From assembly GCA_937925595.1 (NCBI GenBank), contig CALALQ010000118.1:1-16811 (forward strand): DNA of 16,811 bases, written 5' to 3'. A program made the position numbers and the translations under genes. The notes under the pieces are model-generated. The model made no database searches. It was not told the origin of the DNA and worked only from the letters and a program-made list of their open reading frames with translations. Positions 1 through 8,508 of this stretch are shown one piece after another (within the stretch, counting starts at the first letter, position 1; the number at the start of each line of letters is the position of its first letter). Source of the stretch: an uncultured Demequina sp. (lineage in GTDB: Bacteria; Actinomycetota; Actinomycetes; Actinomycetales; Demequinaceae).

Positions 1-3000
1 AGTTCTGGCCAGCCAGAGCTCGGGAAAGAACCTGAGGTCGAGCGCCTTGGCCAGACGGCTATCGCCACCACCGACCACGGCTACCTCTTTGGTGCCTACG
101 AGTTCTGGTCGAAGGCTAAAGCTGCTGGTATCAAGCCCATTGTTGGCCTCGAGGCGTATCTGACGCCGGGAACCGCGCGCGGCGACAAGACGCGAGTGCG
201 CTGGGGTGAGCGCGGCCAGGAGGGTGACGACGTGTCCTCGGGTGGCGCGTACACCCACGCGACCATGTGGGCGCGAGACACGGCAGGCATGCACAACCTG
301 TTCCGCCTCGCCTCGTACGCCTCGCTTGAGGGCCACTTCTACAAGGCGCGCATGGACCGCGAGCTGCTCCAGCGCTTCTCGAAGGGAATCATCGCCACCA
401 CGGGCTGCCCGTCCGGTGAGGTGCAGACGCGACTGCGACTTGGCCAGTTCGACGAGGCGGTCAAGGCGGCCGGCGAGTTCCAGGACATCTTCGGGAAGGA
501 CTCGTACTACGTCGAGCTCATGAACCACGGACTCGAGCTCGAGAAGCGCGTCTACGACGATCTCATTCGCGTCTCGAAGGCGATCGGCGCTCCGCTCGTC
601 GCCACGAATGACCTCCACTACACGCGTCGCGAGGACGCCCACGCACATGAGGCGCTGCTGTGCGTGCAGTCGGGCTCCACCCTTGATGAGCCCACGTATG
701 AGAACGGCGGCAAGCGCTTCGCGCTGAGCGGCGACGGCTACTACGTGAAGTCCACGGAAGAGATGTGGGAGATCTGGGGCGACATTCACCCCGACGCCCT
801 CACCAACACCGTGGCGATCGCAGAGCAGTGCGACGTCGAATTCAACACCTCCGCCGACTACATGCCGCGCTTCGACTGCCCGCCGGGAGAGGACGAGCAC
901 TCGTGGTTCGTCAAGGAGGTCCAGGCGGGCCTGCACCGACGCTATGGCGCGGTCATCCCCGCAGAGGTCCAGGAGCGCGCGAACTTCGAGATCGAGGTCA
1001 TCTCCGACAAGGGCTACCCGGGCTACTTCCTTGTCGTTGCGGACTTCGTGAAGTGGTCGAAGGAGCATGGCATCCGCGTGGGTCCCGGTCGTGGCTCCGG
1101 TGCCGGTTCCATGGCCGCGTACGCGATGGGCATCACGGACCTCGACCCGATTGTCCACCAGCTGTACTTCGAGCGCTTCCTCAATCCTGAGCGCGAATCC
1201 AAGCCGGACTTCGATATCGACTTCGACGAGCGTCGGCGCGGGGAAGTCATCAAGTACGTCACCGAGAAGTACGGCGAGGACCGCGTCGCCCAGATCGTCA
1301 CGTACGGCACTATCAAGGCCAAGCAGGCGCTCAAGGACGCGACCCGCGTGCTCGGCAAGCCGTTCTCGCTTGGCGAGCAGCTCACCAAGGCGTTCCCCGA
1401 GCCGCAGCAGGGCCGCGACATGCCGCTGTCCGCCGTGCTCGATCCCAACCACGAGCGCTACAGCGAGGGAGCGGACTTCCGCACGCTGCTCGAGACCGAT
1501 CCTGATGCGCAGGAGGTCATGGACACCGCACTCGGCATCGAGAACCTCAAGCGACAGTGGGGAGTGCACGCCGCTGGCGTGATCATGTCGAGCGACCCGC
1601 TCATCGACATCGTGCCCATCATGCGCCGCGAGCAGGACGGCGCGATCATCACGCAGTTCGACTACCCCACGTGCGAGTCGCTTGGCCTTGTGAAGATGGA
1701 CTTCCTTGGCCTGCGCAACCTCACGATCCTCGACGACGCGCTCGAGAACATCGTCAACAACGGCAAGGACCCGGTGGTTCTCGAGGATCTGCCGCTTGAG
1801 GACAAGGAGACCTTCGAGCTCCTGGGCCGCGGCGACACCCTTGGTGTGTTCCAGCTCGATGGTGTCGCGATGCGCTCGCTGCTGCGACAGATGCGACCGG
1901 ACTCGTTCGAGGACATCTCCGCTGTGCTCGCGCTGTACCGCCCCGGCCCCATGGGCATGAACTCGCATACCAACTATGCGGAGCGCAAGAACGGCCGTCA
2001 GCCCGTCGACTACATCCATCCGGAACTCGAGGAGCCCCTCAAGGAGGTCCTCGACGTCACCTACGGCCTGATCGTCTATCAGGAGCAGGTGCAGCGCATC
2101 GCGCAGATTGTCGCCGGCTACTCGCTGGGCGCGGCAGACCTGCTGCGTCGCGCGATGGGTAAGAAGAAGCCGGAGATCCTCGCGAAGGAGTTCGAGCCCT
2201 TCAGCGCGGGCATGCGCGAACGCGGCTACTCCGAGGCCGCGATCAAGGCGCTGTGGGACACGCTGGTCCCGTTCGCCGACTACGCGTTCAACAAGGCGCA
2301 CACCGCGGCGTACGGCGTGCTGTCGTTCTGGACCGCCTACCTCAAGGCGCATTACCCCACAGAGTTCATGGCCGCGCTGCTCACCTCGGTGAAGTCAGAC
2401 AAGGACAAGTCGGCCCTGTACCTGGCGGAATGTCGCCGCATGGGCATCCGCGTGCTCCCGCCGGACGTCAACCAGTCCGTCGCGAACTTCAGCGCTGTGG
2501 GCGAGGACGTGCGCTTTGGCCTCACCGCCGTGCGCAATGTTGGCGAGAACGTCGTAACGGAGATCGTGCGTGCTCGCGAAGAGAAGGGCGCCTTCGAATC
2601 CTTCGCTGACTTCTTGTCAAAGGTGCCGGCATCCGTGTGCAACAAGCGCACCATCGACTCCCTCATCAAGGCCGGCGCCTTCGACTCGCTTGGCCACACG
2701 CGCCGCGCTCTCAACGCGATCCACGAGACGGCGATCGACTCCGTTGTGGGCGTGAAGCGACAAGAGGCCACCGGCCAGTTCGACCTTTTTGGCGACGACC
2801 CCGACCTTGGCGGCGGCGTCGTGGTCGAGGTGCGGGACATGCCCGAGTGGGACAAGAAGACGCTCCTGTCCTTTGAGCGCGACATGCTGGGCCTGTACGT
2901 CAGCGACCACCCGCTGTCGGGACTCGAGCACGTCATCCGCGCCGAATCGACCCATCAGATCCTCAACGCCAACCCCGCGCACGGCGTGGGGGAGGGGGCA

Positions 3001-3489
3001 CAGCTCACGCTCGCTGGCCTGGTGACTCGCGTGGATCGCCGCATCGCCAAGAGCGGCAACGCCTACGCGATCATCTCGCTCGAGGACATGAGCGGCGAGA
3101 CGGAGATCTCGTTCTTCGGCAAGACCTTCGAGACGTACGCCCGAGACCTCGCGGAGGACGCGGTCATCGCCGTGGTGGTGCGCGCTCGCGAACGCGGGGA
3201 TGGCGGCCTGTCGCTCTCCGCGGTGGAGGTGCGCACCCCCAACGTCAACACGGTCGACATGTCTCCCGTGGCGATCACGCTGCCGGCCGCTCGCGTCACG
3301 CCTCCGCTCGTGGAGGAGGTCAAGGCCGTGCTCCGCGCGCACCCGGGATCGGTCGAGGTGCGCATGGTGCTCACCGGCTCCGGCGATCCCATCACGATGC
3401 GCCTTGGCGACGAGTTCCGCGTGAAGCGCTCGTCGGCGCTCTACGGCGACCTCAAGGCCGCCTTCGGCCCCAGCTGCCTGGCGAGTTGA
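1..3489 (+). CDS. dnaE: DNA polymerase III alpha subunit, DnaE1 type (5' truncated)
   Basis: Replicative C-family polymerase, the catalytic subunit of the chromosomal replisome. Frame 1 is open from base 1 to the TGA at 3487-3489, so 1,162 residues are visible and only the extreme N-terminus is missing. An N-terminal PHP domain is evident: TTDHG near base 70, [11 protein letters not shown] near 405, and ATNDLHY near 600. Its His/Asp/Cys metal-ligand positions are kept, as in actinobacterial DnaE1 enzymes whose PHP domain proofreads. The palm carries PDFDIDFDE (bases 1204-1230) and [11 protein letters not shown] (Asp codon 1699-1701), which supply the catalytic aspartates. Helix-hairpin-helix and OB-fold regions follow ([13 protein letters not shown] near 3005), then the typical C-terminus ending FGPSCLAS. 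Internal GTG/ATG codons are not starts, because conserved PHP sequence precedes them. The first dozen codons match the family poorly (see findings). Identification is very secure. Confidence 0.97.
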   Translation, partial: SSGQPELGKEPEVERLGQTAIATTDHGYLFGAYEFWSKAKAAGIKPIVGLEAYLTPGTARGDKTRVRWGERGQEGDDVSSGGAYTHATMWARDTAGMHNLFRLASYASLEGHFYKARMDRELLQRFSKGIIATTGCPSGEVQTRLRLGQFDEAVKAAGEFQDIFGKDSYYVELMNHGLELEKRVYDDLIRVSKAIGAPLVATNDLHYTRREDAHAHEALLCVQSGSTLDEPTYENGGKRFALSGDGYYVKSTEEMWEIWGDIHPDALTNTVAIAEQCDVEFNTSADYMPRFDCPPGEDEHSWFVKEVQAGLHRRYGAVIPAEVQERANFEIEVISDKGYPGYFLVVADFVKWSKEHGIRVGPGRGSGAGSMAAYAMGITDLDPIVHQLYFERFLNPERESKPDFDIDFDERRRGEVIKYVTEKYGEDRVAQIVTYGTIKAKQALKDATRVLGKPFSLGEQLTKAFPEPQQGRDMPLSAVLDPNHERYSEGADFRTLLETDPDAQEVMDTALGIENLKRQWGVHAAGVIMSSDPLIDIVPIMRREQDGAIITQFDYPTCESLGLVKMDFLGLRNLTILDDALENIVNNGKDPVVLEDLPLEDKETFELLGRGDTLGVFQLDGVAMRSLLRQMRPDSFEDISAVLALYRPGPMGMNSHTNYAERKNGRQPVDYIHPELEEPLKEVLDVTYGLIVYQEQVQRIAQIVAGYSLGAADLLRRAMGKKKPEILAKEFEPFSAGMRERGYSEAAIKALWDTLVPFADYAFNKAHTAAYGVLSFWTAYLKAHYPTEFMAALLTSVKSDKDKSALYLAECRRMGIRVLPPDVNQSVANFSAVGEDVRFGLTAVRNVGENVVTEIVRAREEKGAFESFADFLSKVPASVCNKRTIDSLIKAGAFDSLGHTRRALNAIHETAIDSVVGVKRQEATGQFDLFGDDPDLGGGVVVEVRDMPEWDKKTLLSFERDMLGLYVSDHPLSGLEHVIRAESTHQILNANPAHGVGEGAQLTLAGLVTRVDRRIAKSGNAYAIISLEDMSGETEISFFGKTFETYARDLAEDAVIAVVVRARERGDGGLSLSAVEVRTPNVNTVDMSPVAITLPAARVTPPLVEEVKAVLRAHPGSVEVRMVLTGSGDPITMRLGDEFRVKRSSALYGDLKAAFGPSCLAS

Positions 3490-3516
3490 CCTCACAGTCT
3501 CATCGCGCAGCGCCGG

Positions 3517-3522
3517 TAGGCT
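3517..3522 (+). promoter_or_regulatory. Putative leaderless promoter -10 box for hisD (TAGGCT)
   Basis: TAGGCT ends 7 nt before the GTG start of hisD, and no Shine-Dalgarno sequence lies in between. That spacing would place the transcription start on the start codon, the leaderless arrangement common in actinobacteria. The same layout precedes four other genes in this window. No convincing -35 is visible. Confidence 0.55.
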
Positions 3523-3529
3523 GATCCGC

Positions 3530-4834
3530 GTGCTGAGTCGAATCGATGTCCGCGGTCGCGACCTGTCTGCCAGGGAGCTGCGCGACCTCATGCCGCGCGC
3601 CGAGGTCGACGTCGCAGACGCCCTCGCGACCGTCGCCCCCATCCTTGCCGACGTCCGCTCTCGCGGTGCCCAGGCCGTGCTCGAGTACGGCGAGCGCTTC
3701 GATGGCGTGACGCCCCCGTCCCTGCGTGTCGCGGATGAGGCATTGGCCGACGCTCTGGCTGGCCTGGATTCGGCGGTCAGGGAGGCGCTCGAGGAGGCGA
3801 TCTACCGCGTCCGCACCTTCCACGAGGCGACGGTTCCCCCTGGCACTTCGGTGGATCTGGCTCCCGGCGCAAAGGTGAGCCAGCGATGGATCCCCGTGGA
3901 CCGCGTCGGCCTGTATGTGCCTGGCGGTCTTGCGGTCTATCCCAGTTCCGTGGTCATGAATGTGGTCGCCGCGCAGGCGGCAGGCGTGAAGTCGATCGCC
4001 GTCACCAGCCCCCCGCAGCGCGAGTTCGGCGGCCAGGTGCACCCCACGATCCTCGCGGCGTGTGCGCTGCTCGGCGTGACCGAGGTGTATGCGGCGGGCG
4101 GAGCGCAGGCGATTGGCCTGCTCGCATACGGCAGCGAGGGCATCGACCCTGTCGACGTCATCACGGGCCCCGGCAACGTCTTCGTCGCTGCAGCGAAGCG
4201 CGCCGTCAACGGCACAGTGGGCATCGACGCGGAAGCCGGCCCCACGGAGATCGCGGTCATCGCCGACAGCACCGCGTCGGCAGAGTACGTCGCCGCCGAC
4301 CTGCTCAGCCAGGCAGAACACGACCCCATGGCGGGATCGGTTCTCATCACGGACAGTGAAGAACTGGCCGACGCTGTGGAGACGATCCTCGCCCGTCGCG
4401 TCGACGCGACGCGCCACATCGCGCGCACCAAGGAGGCCCTTGCGGGTCGCCAGAGCGCGGTGGTGCTCACGGGAAGCATCGATCAGTCGGTCGCCGTCGC
4501 GAATGCCTACGGCGCGGAGCACCTCGAGATTCACACCGCGGACGCAGGAGCGGTCGCGGAGCGCATCACGAGCGCTGGAGCGATCTTTGTTGGGCCGTAC
4601 AGTCCAGTGCCGCTTGGCGACTACTTGGCTGGCTCCAACCACGTGCTCCCCACCGGCGGGACGGCTCGCTTCGCGTCCGGCCTGAACACGCTGAGCTTCC
4701 TCAAGGCGGTCTCCGTCGTGGAGTACAGCGAGGCGGCGCTCGCCGAGGTGGGGGAGAAGGTCATTGCGCTCGCCAACGCTGAGGACCTGCCCGCGCATGG
4801 TGAGGCGATACGGGCACGACTCGACCGCGAGTAA
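3530..4834 (+). CDS. hisD: Histidinol dehydrogenase HisD
   Basis: Catalyses the last two steps of histidine synthesis, NAD-dependent oxidation of L-histidinol to L-histidine, in the cytoplasm as a zinc enzyme. The 434-residue product has the usual family length. Visible motifs include [18 protein letters not shown], the GPGNVFV nucleotide-binding region, and QAEHD with Q261 and H264 as zinc ligands. GAEHLEIH supplies E330 and H331, the general base and acid pair. GDYLAGSNH contains D364, and H423 near the end completes the zinc site. These correspond to E. coli Q259, H262, E326, H327, D360 and H419. The GTG start is chosen because it follows TAGGCT by 7 nt, a leaderless arrangement. It lies 40 bp after dnaE. 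A stem-loop follows at 4873-4901, before an unrelated gene pair separates hisD from hisC. Confidence 0.97.
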   Translation: MLSRIDVRGRDLSARELRDLMPRAEVDVADALATVAPILADVRSRGAQAVLEYGERFDGVTPPSLRVADEALADALAGLDSAVREALEEAIYRVRTFHEATVPPGTSVDLAPGAKVSQRWIPVDRVGLYVPGGLAVYPSSVVMNVVAAQAAGVKSIAVTSPPQREFGGQVHPTILAACALLGVTEVYAAGGAQAIGLLAYGSEGIDPVDVITGPGNVFVAAAKRAVNGTVGIDAEAGPTEIAVIADSTASAEYVAADLLSQAEHDPMAGSVLITDSEELADAVETILARRVDATRHIARTKEALAGRQSAVVLTGSIDQSVAVANAYGAEHLEIHTADAGAVAERITSAGAIFVGPYSPVPLGDYLAGSNHVLPTGGTARFASGLNTLSFLKAVSVVEYSEAALAEVGEKVIALANAEDLPAHGEAIRARLDRE

Positions 4835-4872
4835 CTGCTCGGCTGGACCCCGGTAGGCGAGGTTCTCGAGTG

Positions 4873-4901
4873 GCCAGCCCAGCGTCGGGCCGACGCTTGG
4901 C
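4873..4901 (+). terminator. Stem-loop downstream of hisD (possible terminator, no T tract)
   Basis: AGCGTCGG (4881-4888) and CCGACGCT (4890-4897) form a perfect inverted repeat around one G. It is extended by GCCA (4873-4876) pairing with TGGC (4898-4901), with a 4-nt bulge on the 5' side. It sits 38 bp past the hisD stop and before the promoter of the next gene. There is no T run, so it could be a U-less terminator, a mRNA 3' stabiliser or a protein-binding palindrome. Confidence 0.4.
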
Positions 4902-4917
4902 GAGACAGGTCCACCTC

Positions 4918-4945
4918 TTGCCCTCAGGGAACATCACGGTAATGT
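4918..4945 (+). promoter_or_regulatory. Putative promoter of the first Ig-like gene
   Basis: TTGCCC (4918-4923), a 16-nt spacer and TAATGT (4940-4945) resemble a sigma-70-type promoter. They lie 46 nt upstream of the ATG at 4992. The paralogous gene downstream has the same TAATGT box 41 nt before its start, which supports a real element. ACAT and ATGT around 4931-4945 also form a short inverted repeat overlapping the -10. Confidence 0.5.
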
Positions 4946-4991
4946 CCATCCCTAAGGGGCGGGGATCAGCCCTCGCCAGGGGAGGGACACA

Positions 4992-6665
4992 ATGGCGAAG
5001 ACTGCCCAGAATCACAGGAGAATGCGTGCACTGATCGCAGCGGTTGCGGCGATCGCGCTGGCGGGGGCCGGCTTCAGCTCTGCTCACGCGGAGCCATTCG
5101 TGACGTGGCCGACGCCGACGATCTCGGGAACCGTGGCCGTGGGCAAGACCCTGACTGCGAATTATGACGCGACGCAGTTCAATCCCGCGCCCGAGTCGGT
5201 GGAACTTGTGTGGCTCGCGAATGACGTTCCCGTTGGCGCGGGATCGACGTACGCCCTCCGCCCTGCCGACCTGGGCAAGACGATCCATGTTCGCCTTGAC
5301 GCGGTGACGCCCGATTTCCACGGCGTCTTCCAACTGTCGGCGCCTACGGCCCCGGTGGCACTCGGAACGCAGACTTTTACGCCCAAGATTTCCGGCGCGG
5401 CCGCGGTGGGAACGACCCTGAAGATCACCGGCCTGCCCGCTGGCGGCAAGTTCACCTATAAATGGAAGCGCGGTGGCAAGGCGATCTCTGGAGCCACCAA
5501 GTCCACGTACAAGATCACGACGAAGGACCTTGGCAAGAAGATCACGGTGACGGTGACGTCAACGCTCACCGGGTACAAGAAGGCGACAAAGACCTCCGCT
5601 GCGACAGCCGCCGTCAAGAAGTCGTTCTCCAAGACCTACGCGCCCAAGATCAGTGGCACGGTCAAGGTGGGCAAGAAGCTGACTGCCTCCACCAAATCGT
5701 GGTCGCCTAAGGCGAAGCTCACGTACCAGTGGTATCGCAACGGCAAAGCGATTTCCGGGGCCACCAAGTCGACCCGGACGCTGTCGAGTGCGGATCTGGG
5801 TGCCGTCATCACCGTCAAGGTAAAGGGTTCGGCTTCCGGTTACTCCACGACGACGAGGACCTCCGCCGGCACCACAGCGGTAGGCAAGGGTGCGATCTCG
5901 GCAAAGGTGCCCGTGGTCAAGGGCACCGCGCAGGCGGGCAAGATGCTCAAGGCGACCGTGTACGCCCCCGTTCCCGCAGGTGCCGTCGCCGCGTATCAGT
6001 GGTACCGCAGCGGTGTGGCGATCAAGGGTGCCGATGACGTGAGGTACACCCCCCAGAATGCGGACGTCGGCAAGAAACTGACGTTCACCGTCACCTACGA
6101 AGCCAAGGGTTACAGCGCCAAGACGCTGACCTCCGCGCCCACGGCCGCCGTGGCCAAGCGTCCTGCGGTGATGACGGGAACGGGGGGCTATGTCGCATCC
6201 ACCGCCTATGACCTGCAAGACGTGGAACCTGGCCACTACTACACGGATGAAGCCACCGATTCGTGCAGGTGGGTGCGCGACAACGATCTCAACGACACCA
6301 ACGGAAACCTCCAAACTGGCCAGGGGAAGAAGCGCTGGATCGTGCAGGTTCTGCCAACGGACGCGGTGTTCTACACGACTGGCTGCGGGTCATGGCGCCC
6401 GTACGACTTCTCGGGTCCATACGCAGACACGTTCAGTGGTGACGCCATCTTCGCTGTTGACATCGATATCCAGTCCGGGCTGTATGCGCACGAGGGCGCG
6501 CCTGAGTCGTGCTTCGTTTCGTATTACTTCACACTCACCGGCGAGGTCGACTCAGTCTTGACATTTGCTCTGCCGGGCCCCGTGGTCAATATCCCCCCAT
6601 ACGTGAACTACTTCGGAACCGAAGGCTGCGGCACCTGGACTCGCGTCGGGGAGCCTCAGTCATAG
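4992..6665 (+). CDS. Secreted protein with four Ig-like repeats and a C-terminal four-Cys domain (copy 1)
   Basis: Function unknown; an exported, probably soluble surface or secreted protein of 557 residues. A signal peptide is clear: basic RRMR, a hydrophobic Ala-rich core, and likely cleavage after AHA at residue 33. Four Ig-like repeats follow, at about 36-124, 125-212, 213-300 and 301-392. Each runs from P-x-I-S-G-T through VGKxL and YxWYRxGxxISGA to DLGKKITV and TSAxT. These repeats are common in secreted Micrococcales proteins. The C-terminal 395-557 holds the only cysteines in the mature protein, C425, C465, C507 and C546. They fall in two similar halves, each ending in GCG(S/T)W, which suggests two disulfide-closed subdomains. 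There is no sortase motif or C-terminal membrane anchor. The start is supported by GGGGAGGG 5 nt upstream. The gene has its own promoter-like sequence and a terminator-like hairpin, and copy 2 follows directly. Confidence 0.9.
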   Translation: MAKTAQNHRRMRALIAAVAAIALAGAGFSSAHAEPFVTWPTPTISGTVAVGKTLTANYDATQFNPAPESVELVWLANDVPVGAGSTYALRPADLGKTIHVRLDAVTPDFHGVFQLSAPTAPVALGTQTFTPKISGAAAVGTTLKITGLPAGGKFTYKWKRGGKAISGATKSTYKITTKDLGKKITVTVTSTLTGYKKATKTSAATAAVKKSFSKTYAPKISGTVKVGKKLTASTKSWSPKAKLTYQWYRNGKAISGATKSTRTLSSADLGAVITVKVKGSASGYSTTTRTSAGTTAVGKGAISAKVPVVKGTAQAGKMLKATVYAPVPAGAVAAYQWYRSGVAIKGADDVRYTPQNADVGKKLTFTVTYEAKGYSAKTLTSAPTAAVAKRPAVMTGTGGYVASTAYDLQDVEPGHYYTDEATDSCRWVRDNDLNDTNGNLQTGQGKKRWIVQVLPTDAVFYTTGCGSWRPYDFSGPYADTFSGDAIFAVDIDIQSGLYAHEGAPESCFVSYYFTLTGEVDSVLTFALPGPVVNIPPYVNYFGTEGCGTWTRVGEPQS

Positions 6666-6672
6666 CCGCTCT

Positions 6673-6708
6673 ACAGCGCATGACGGAAACGTCACATGGC
6701 GCTGTTTC
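6673..6708 (+). terminator. Two-part hairpin with GAAA loop after the first Ig-like gene
   Basis: ACAGCGC (6673-6679) pairs with GCGCTGT (6699-6705), and inside it TGACG (6681-6685) pairs with CGTCA (6690-6694) around a GAAA tetraloop. Only small internal bulges interrupt the stem. The structure begins 7 nt after the stop codon and is followed by a short TTT, so it probably terminates or stabilises the upstream transcript. Confidence 0.6.
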
Positions 6709-6724
6709 CAGGCGCGTCAGCCAG

Positions 6725-6730
6725 TAATGT
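6725..6730 (+). promoter_or_regulatory. Putative -10 box of the second Ig-like gene (TAATGT)
   Basis: TAATGT lies 41 nt before the ATG at 6772 and is identical to the -10 of the preceding paralogue at a similar distance. The -35 region is poor (TGTTTC at 6703-6708, 16-nt spacing). It partly overlaps the downstream arm of the preceding hairpin. Confidence 0.45.
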
Positions 6731-6771
6731 GCCCAGGCAAGACCTGAAGTGGGTCCTGGGGAGGAACGACA

Positions 6772-8460
6772 ATGACGTCTGCTGTTCGCACCAAGTTTCG
6801 TGTGGTGATTGCCGTAGTTGCGGCCACGCTGCTGTCGACCGCTGGCCTGAATGCCGCGAGCGCGGAGCCCGGATACTTCGAGGGCTGGCCCACACCGCAG
6901 ATCAGTGGCACGCCCGCGGTAGGCAAGACGCTTACTGCGTCGTTCGATTCCGCGCAGTTCATTCCAGCGCCTGGCTGGACCACCTTGACGTGGATGGTTG
7001 GCGACACAGAAGTCGGCACGGGCCCGTCCTACAAGATCAAGGCTGCCGACCTCGACAAGACCATCGTGGTCCTGCTGACCGCGGGCGGTGACGAGCTTGC
7101 TGACCTGCAGGTCTCGTCCGCAGCCACCTCAGCCGTGGTCCTCGGAACGCAGTCCTTCACACCCAAGATCTCGGGTGCAGCGGCGGTGGGATCCAAGCTG
7201 AAGGTGACGGGCTTGCCCTCGGGCGCCACGCTTACGTATAAGTGGCTGCGAGACGGCAAGAGGATATCCGGCGCCGCGAAGTCGACGTACACGCTCACGT
7301 CGAAGGATCTTGGCAAGAAGATCTCGGTGAAGGTGACGTCCAAGAAGGCCGGGTACAAGTCCCTGACCAAGACCTCGGCCGCCACGCCGACGGTCAAGAG
7401 GGCGTTCAGCAAGAAGTACGCGCCCACCATCTCCGGCACTGCCAAGGTGGGTAAGAAGCTCACGGCCACGACCAGGGCGTGGTCGCCTAGGGCGTCGTTC
7501 AAGTACCAGTGGTATCGCGATGGGGTGAAGATCTCGGGAGCCACCAAGTCGACCTACACCCTCAAGGGAGCCGACGCTGGCAAGAAGATCACGGTGAAGG
7601 CCACCGGATCTCGCTCCGGGTACTACACGACCCCCAAGACCTCTAAGGCCACCGCGGTGATCGCGAAGGGCAGTATCACCGGGGTGAAGACTCCCGTCAT
7701 CAAGGGGACGACGCGAGCAGGCAAGACCCTCACCGCGACCGCATACGCAGTGTCGCCCTCTAGCGCAAAGCCCACCTTCCAGTGGTATCGGGACGGCATG
7801 AAGATCTCCGGGGCGACGAGCGCGCGGTACGCGCTCGTCAACGCCGATGCAGGCTCCAAGATCACGGTGAAGGTCACGTACAAGTTGACCGGATACGCGA
7901 GCAAGTCCGCGACTTCGAAGGCGACGGCAAAGATCGCCACACGCACGCCAGCTATGGCGACCGACGGCCGCTACTCGCCTGACGCAACCTCCGAGCTTCC
8001 CTACATTGCCCCTGGCGTGTACTTCACGGACACGGCCACCAACTCGTGCGAGTGGTATCGCGACGCCGACTTCGACGCCGACAACGGCGTCGTCGTCTGG
8101 CGCGGTGGCAACGCTCGCTGGATGGTGGAGATCAAGGCGACGGACAAGGTGTTCGATACTGAGGGCTGCGGCTCGTGGATCCGGTACGACGGCACCGGCA
8201 AGCAGGCGACAACCATCACCAAGGATGGCGTCTATGCGCAGGGCGTGGACATCAAGGATGGCTTGTACGAGCAGAGCGGCCCCATGTCGTCGTGTCTCAT
8301 CACGGGGGACGCCAACGCTTCTCACGAACTCGGTTCAACGATCGATTACGCCTACCCCACTGCAGGAGAGGGGTTCGTACTCACCACCTCGTGGATGGTG
8401 TTCTTCACCACGTGGGGCTGTGGAACGTGGACGTGGGTCTCAGGGGACCCGTACCCGTAG
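6772..8460 (+). CDS. Secreted protein with four Ig-like repeats and a C-terminal four-Cys domain (copy 2)
   Basis: A tandem paralogue of the preceding gene, 562 residues, function unknown. The signal peptide has basic RTKFR, a hydrophobic core and likely cleavage after ASA at residue 31, giving a mature N-terminus EP as in copy 1. Four Ig-like repeats span roughly 37-395, with signatures such as YQWYRDGVKISGATKSTYTL and ADAGKKITVK. The C-terminal domain has C426, C466, C508 and C550 with NSCEW/EGCGSW and SSCLI/WGCGTW, matching copy 1 in number and order. A strong GGGGAGGA lies 6 nt before the ATG. Collinear similarity over the whole length shows the pair arose by tandem duplication. Divergence is greatest in repeat 1 and the second cysteine subdomain, suggesting separate binding roles. 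There is no anchor or catalytic motif. hisC follows after 48 bp with its own promoter-like box. Confidence 0.9.
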   Translation: MTSAVRTKFRVVIAVVAATLLSTAGLNAASAEPGYFEGWPTPQISGTPAVGKTLTASFDSAQFIPAPGWTTLTWMVGDTEVGTGPSYKIKAADLDKTIVVLLTAGGDELADLQVSSAATSAVVLGTQSFTPKISGAAAVGSKLKVTGLPSGATLTYKWLRDGKRISGAAKSTYTLTSKDLGKKISVKVTSKKAGYKSLTKTSAATPTVKRAFSKKYAPTISGTAKVGKKLTATTRAWSPRASFKYQWYRDGVKISGATKSTYTLKGADAGKKITVKATGSRSGYYTTPKTSKATAVIAKGSITGVKTPVIKGTTRAGKTLTATAYAVSPSSAKPTFQWYRDGMKISGATSARYALVNADAGSKITVKVTYKLTGYASKSATSKATAKIATRTPAMATDGRYSPDATSELPYIAPGVYFTDTATNSCEWYRDADFDADNGVVVWRGGNARWMVEIKATDKVFDTEGCGSWIRYDGTGKQATTITKDGVYAQGVDIKDGLYEQSGPMSSCLITGDANASHELGSTIDYAYPTAGEGFVLTTSWMVFFTTWGCGTWTWVSGDPYP

Positions 8461-8495
8461 TCCCGCGCCGGGCCATAGGGTCGGTCGAGCGCCAC

Positions 8496-8501
8496 TAGAC
8501 T
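8496..8501 (+). promoter_or_regulatory. Putative leaderless promoter -10 box for hisC (TAGACT)
   Basis: TAGACT ends 7 nt before the ATG of hisC, with no Shine-Dalgarno sequence between them. The hexamer is identical to that in front of hisH. It implies that hisC is transcribed independently of the inserted Ig-like genes. Confidence 0.6.
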
Positions 8502-8508
8502 CGCGCCC

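Noticed and set aside
3486..3491. TTGACC at the end of dnaE as the -35 of hisD
   Set aside because: It is 25 nt from the TAGGCT box, too far for a usual 16-19 nt spacer.
2617..3642. Long antisense open frame over the end of dnaE (and similar ones over hisD, Ig genes, hisC and priA)
   Set aside because: These are high-GC shadow frames with Arg/His-rich composition, no start signals and no family resemblance.
5022..5024. Alternative start ATG of the first Ig-repeat gene
   Set aside because: Its AGGAG is only 1 nt away, too close to function, while the ATG at 4992 has a well-spaced GGGAGGG and leaves a normal signal peptide with basic n-region.
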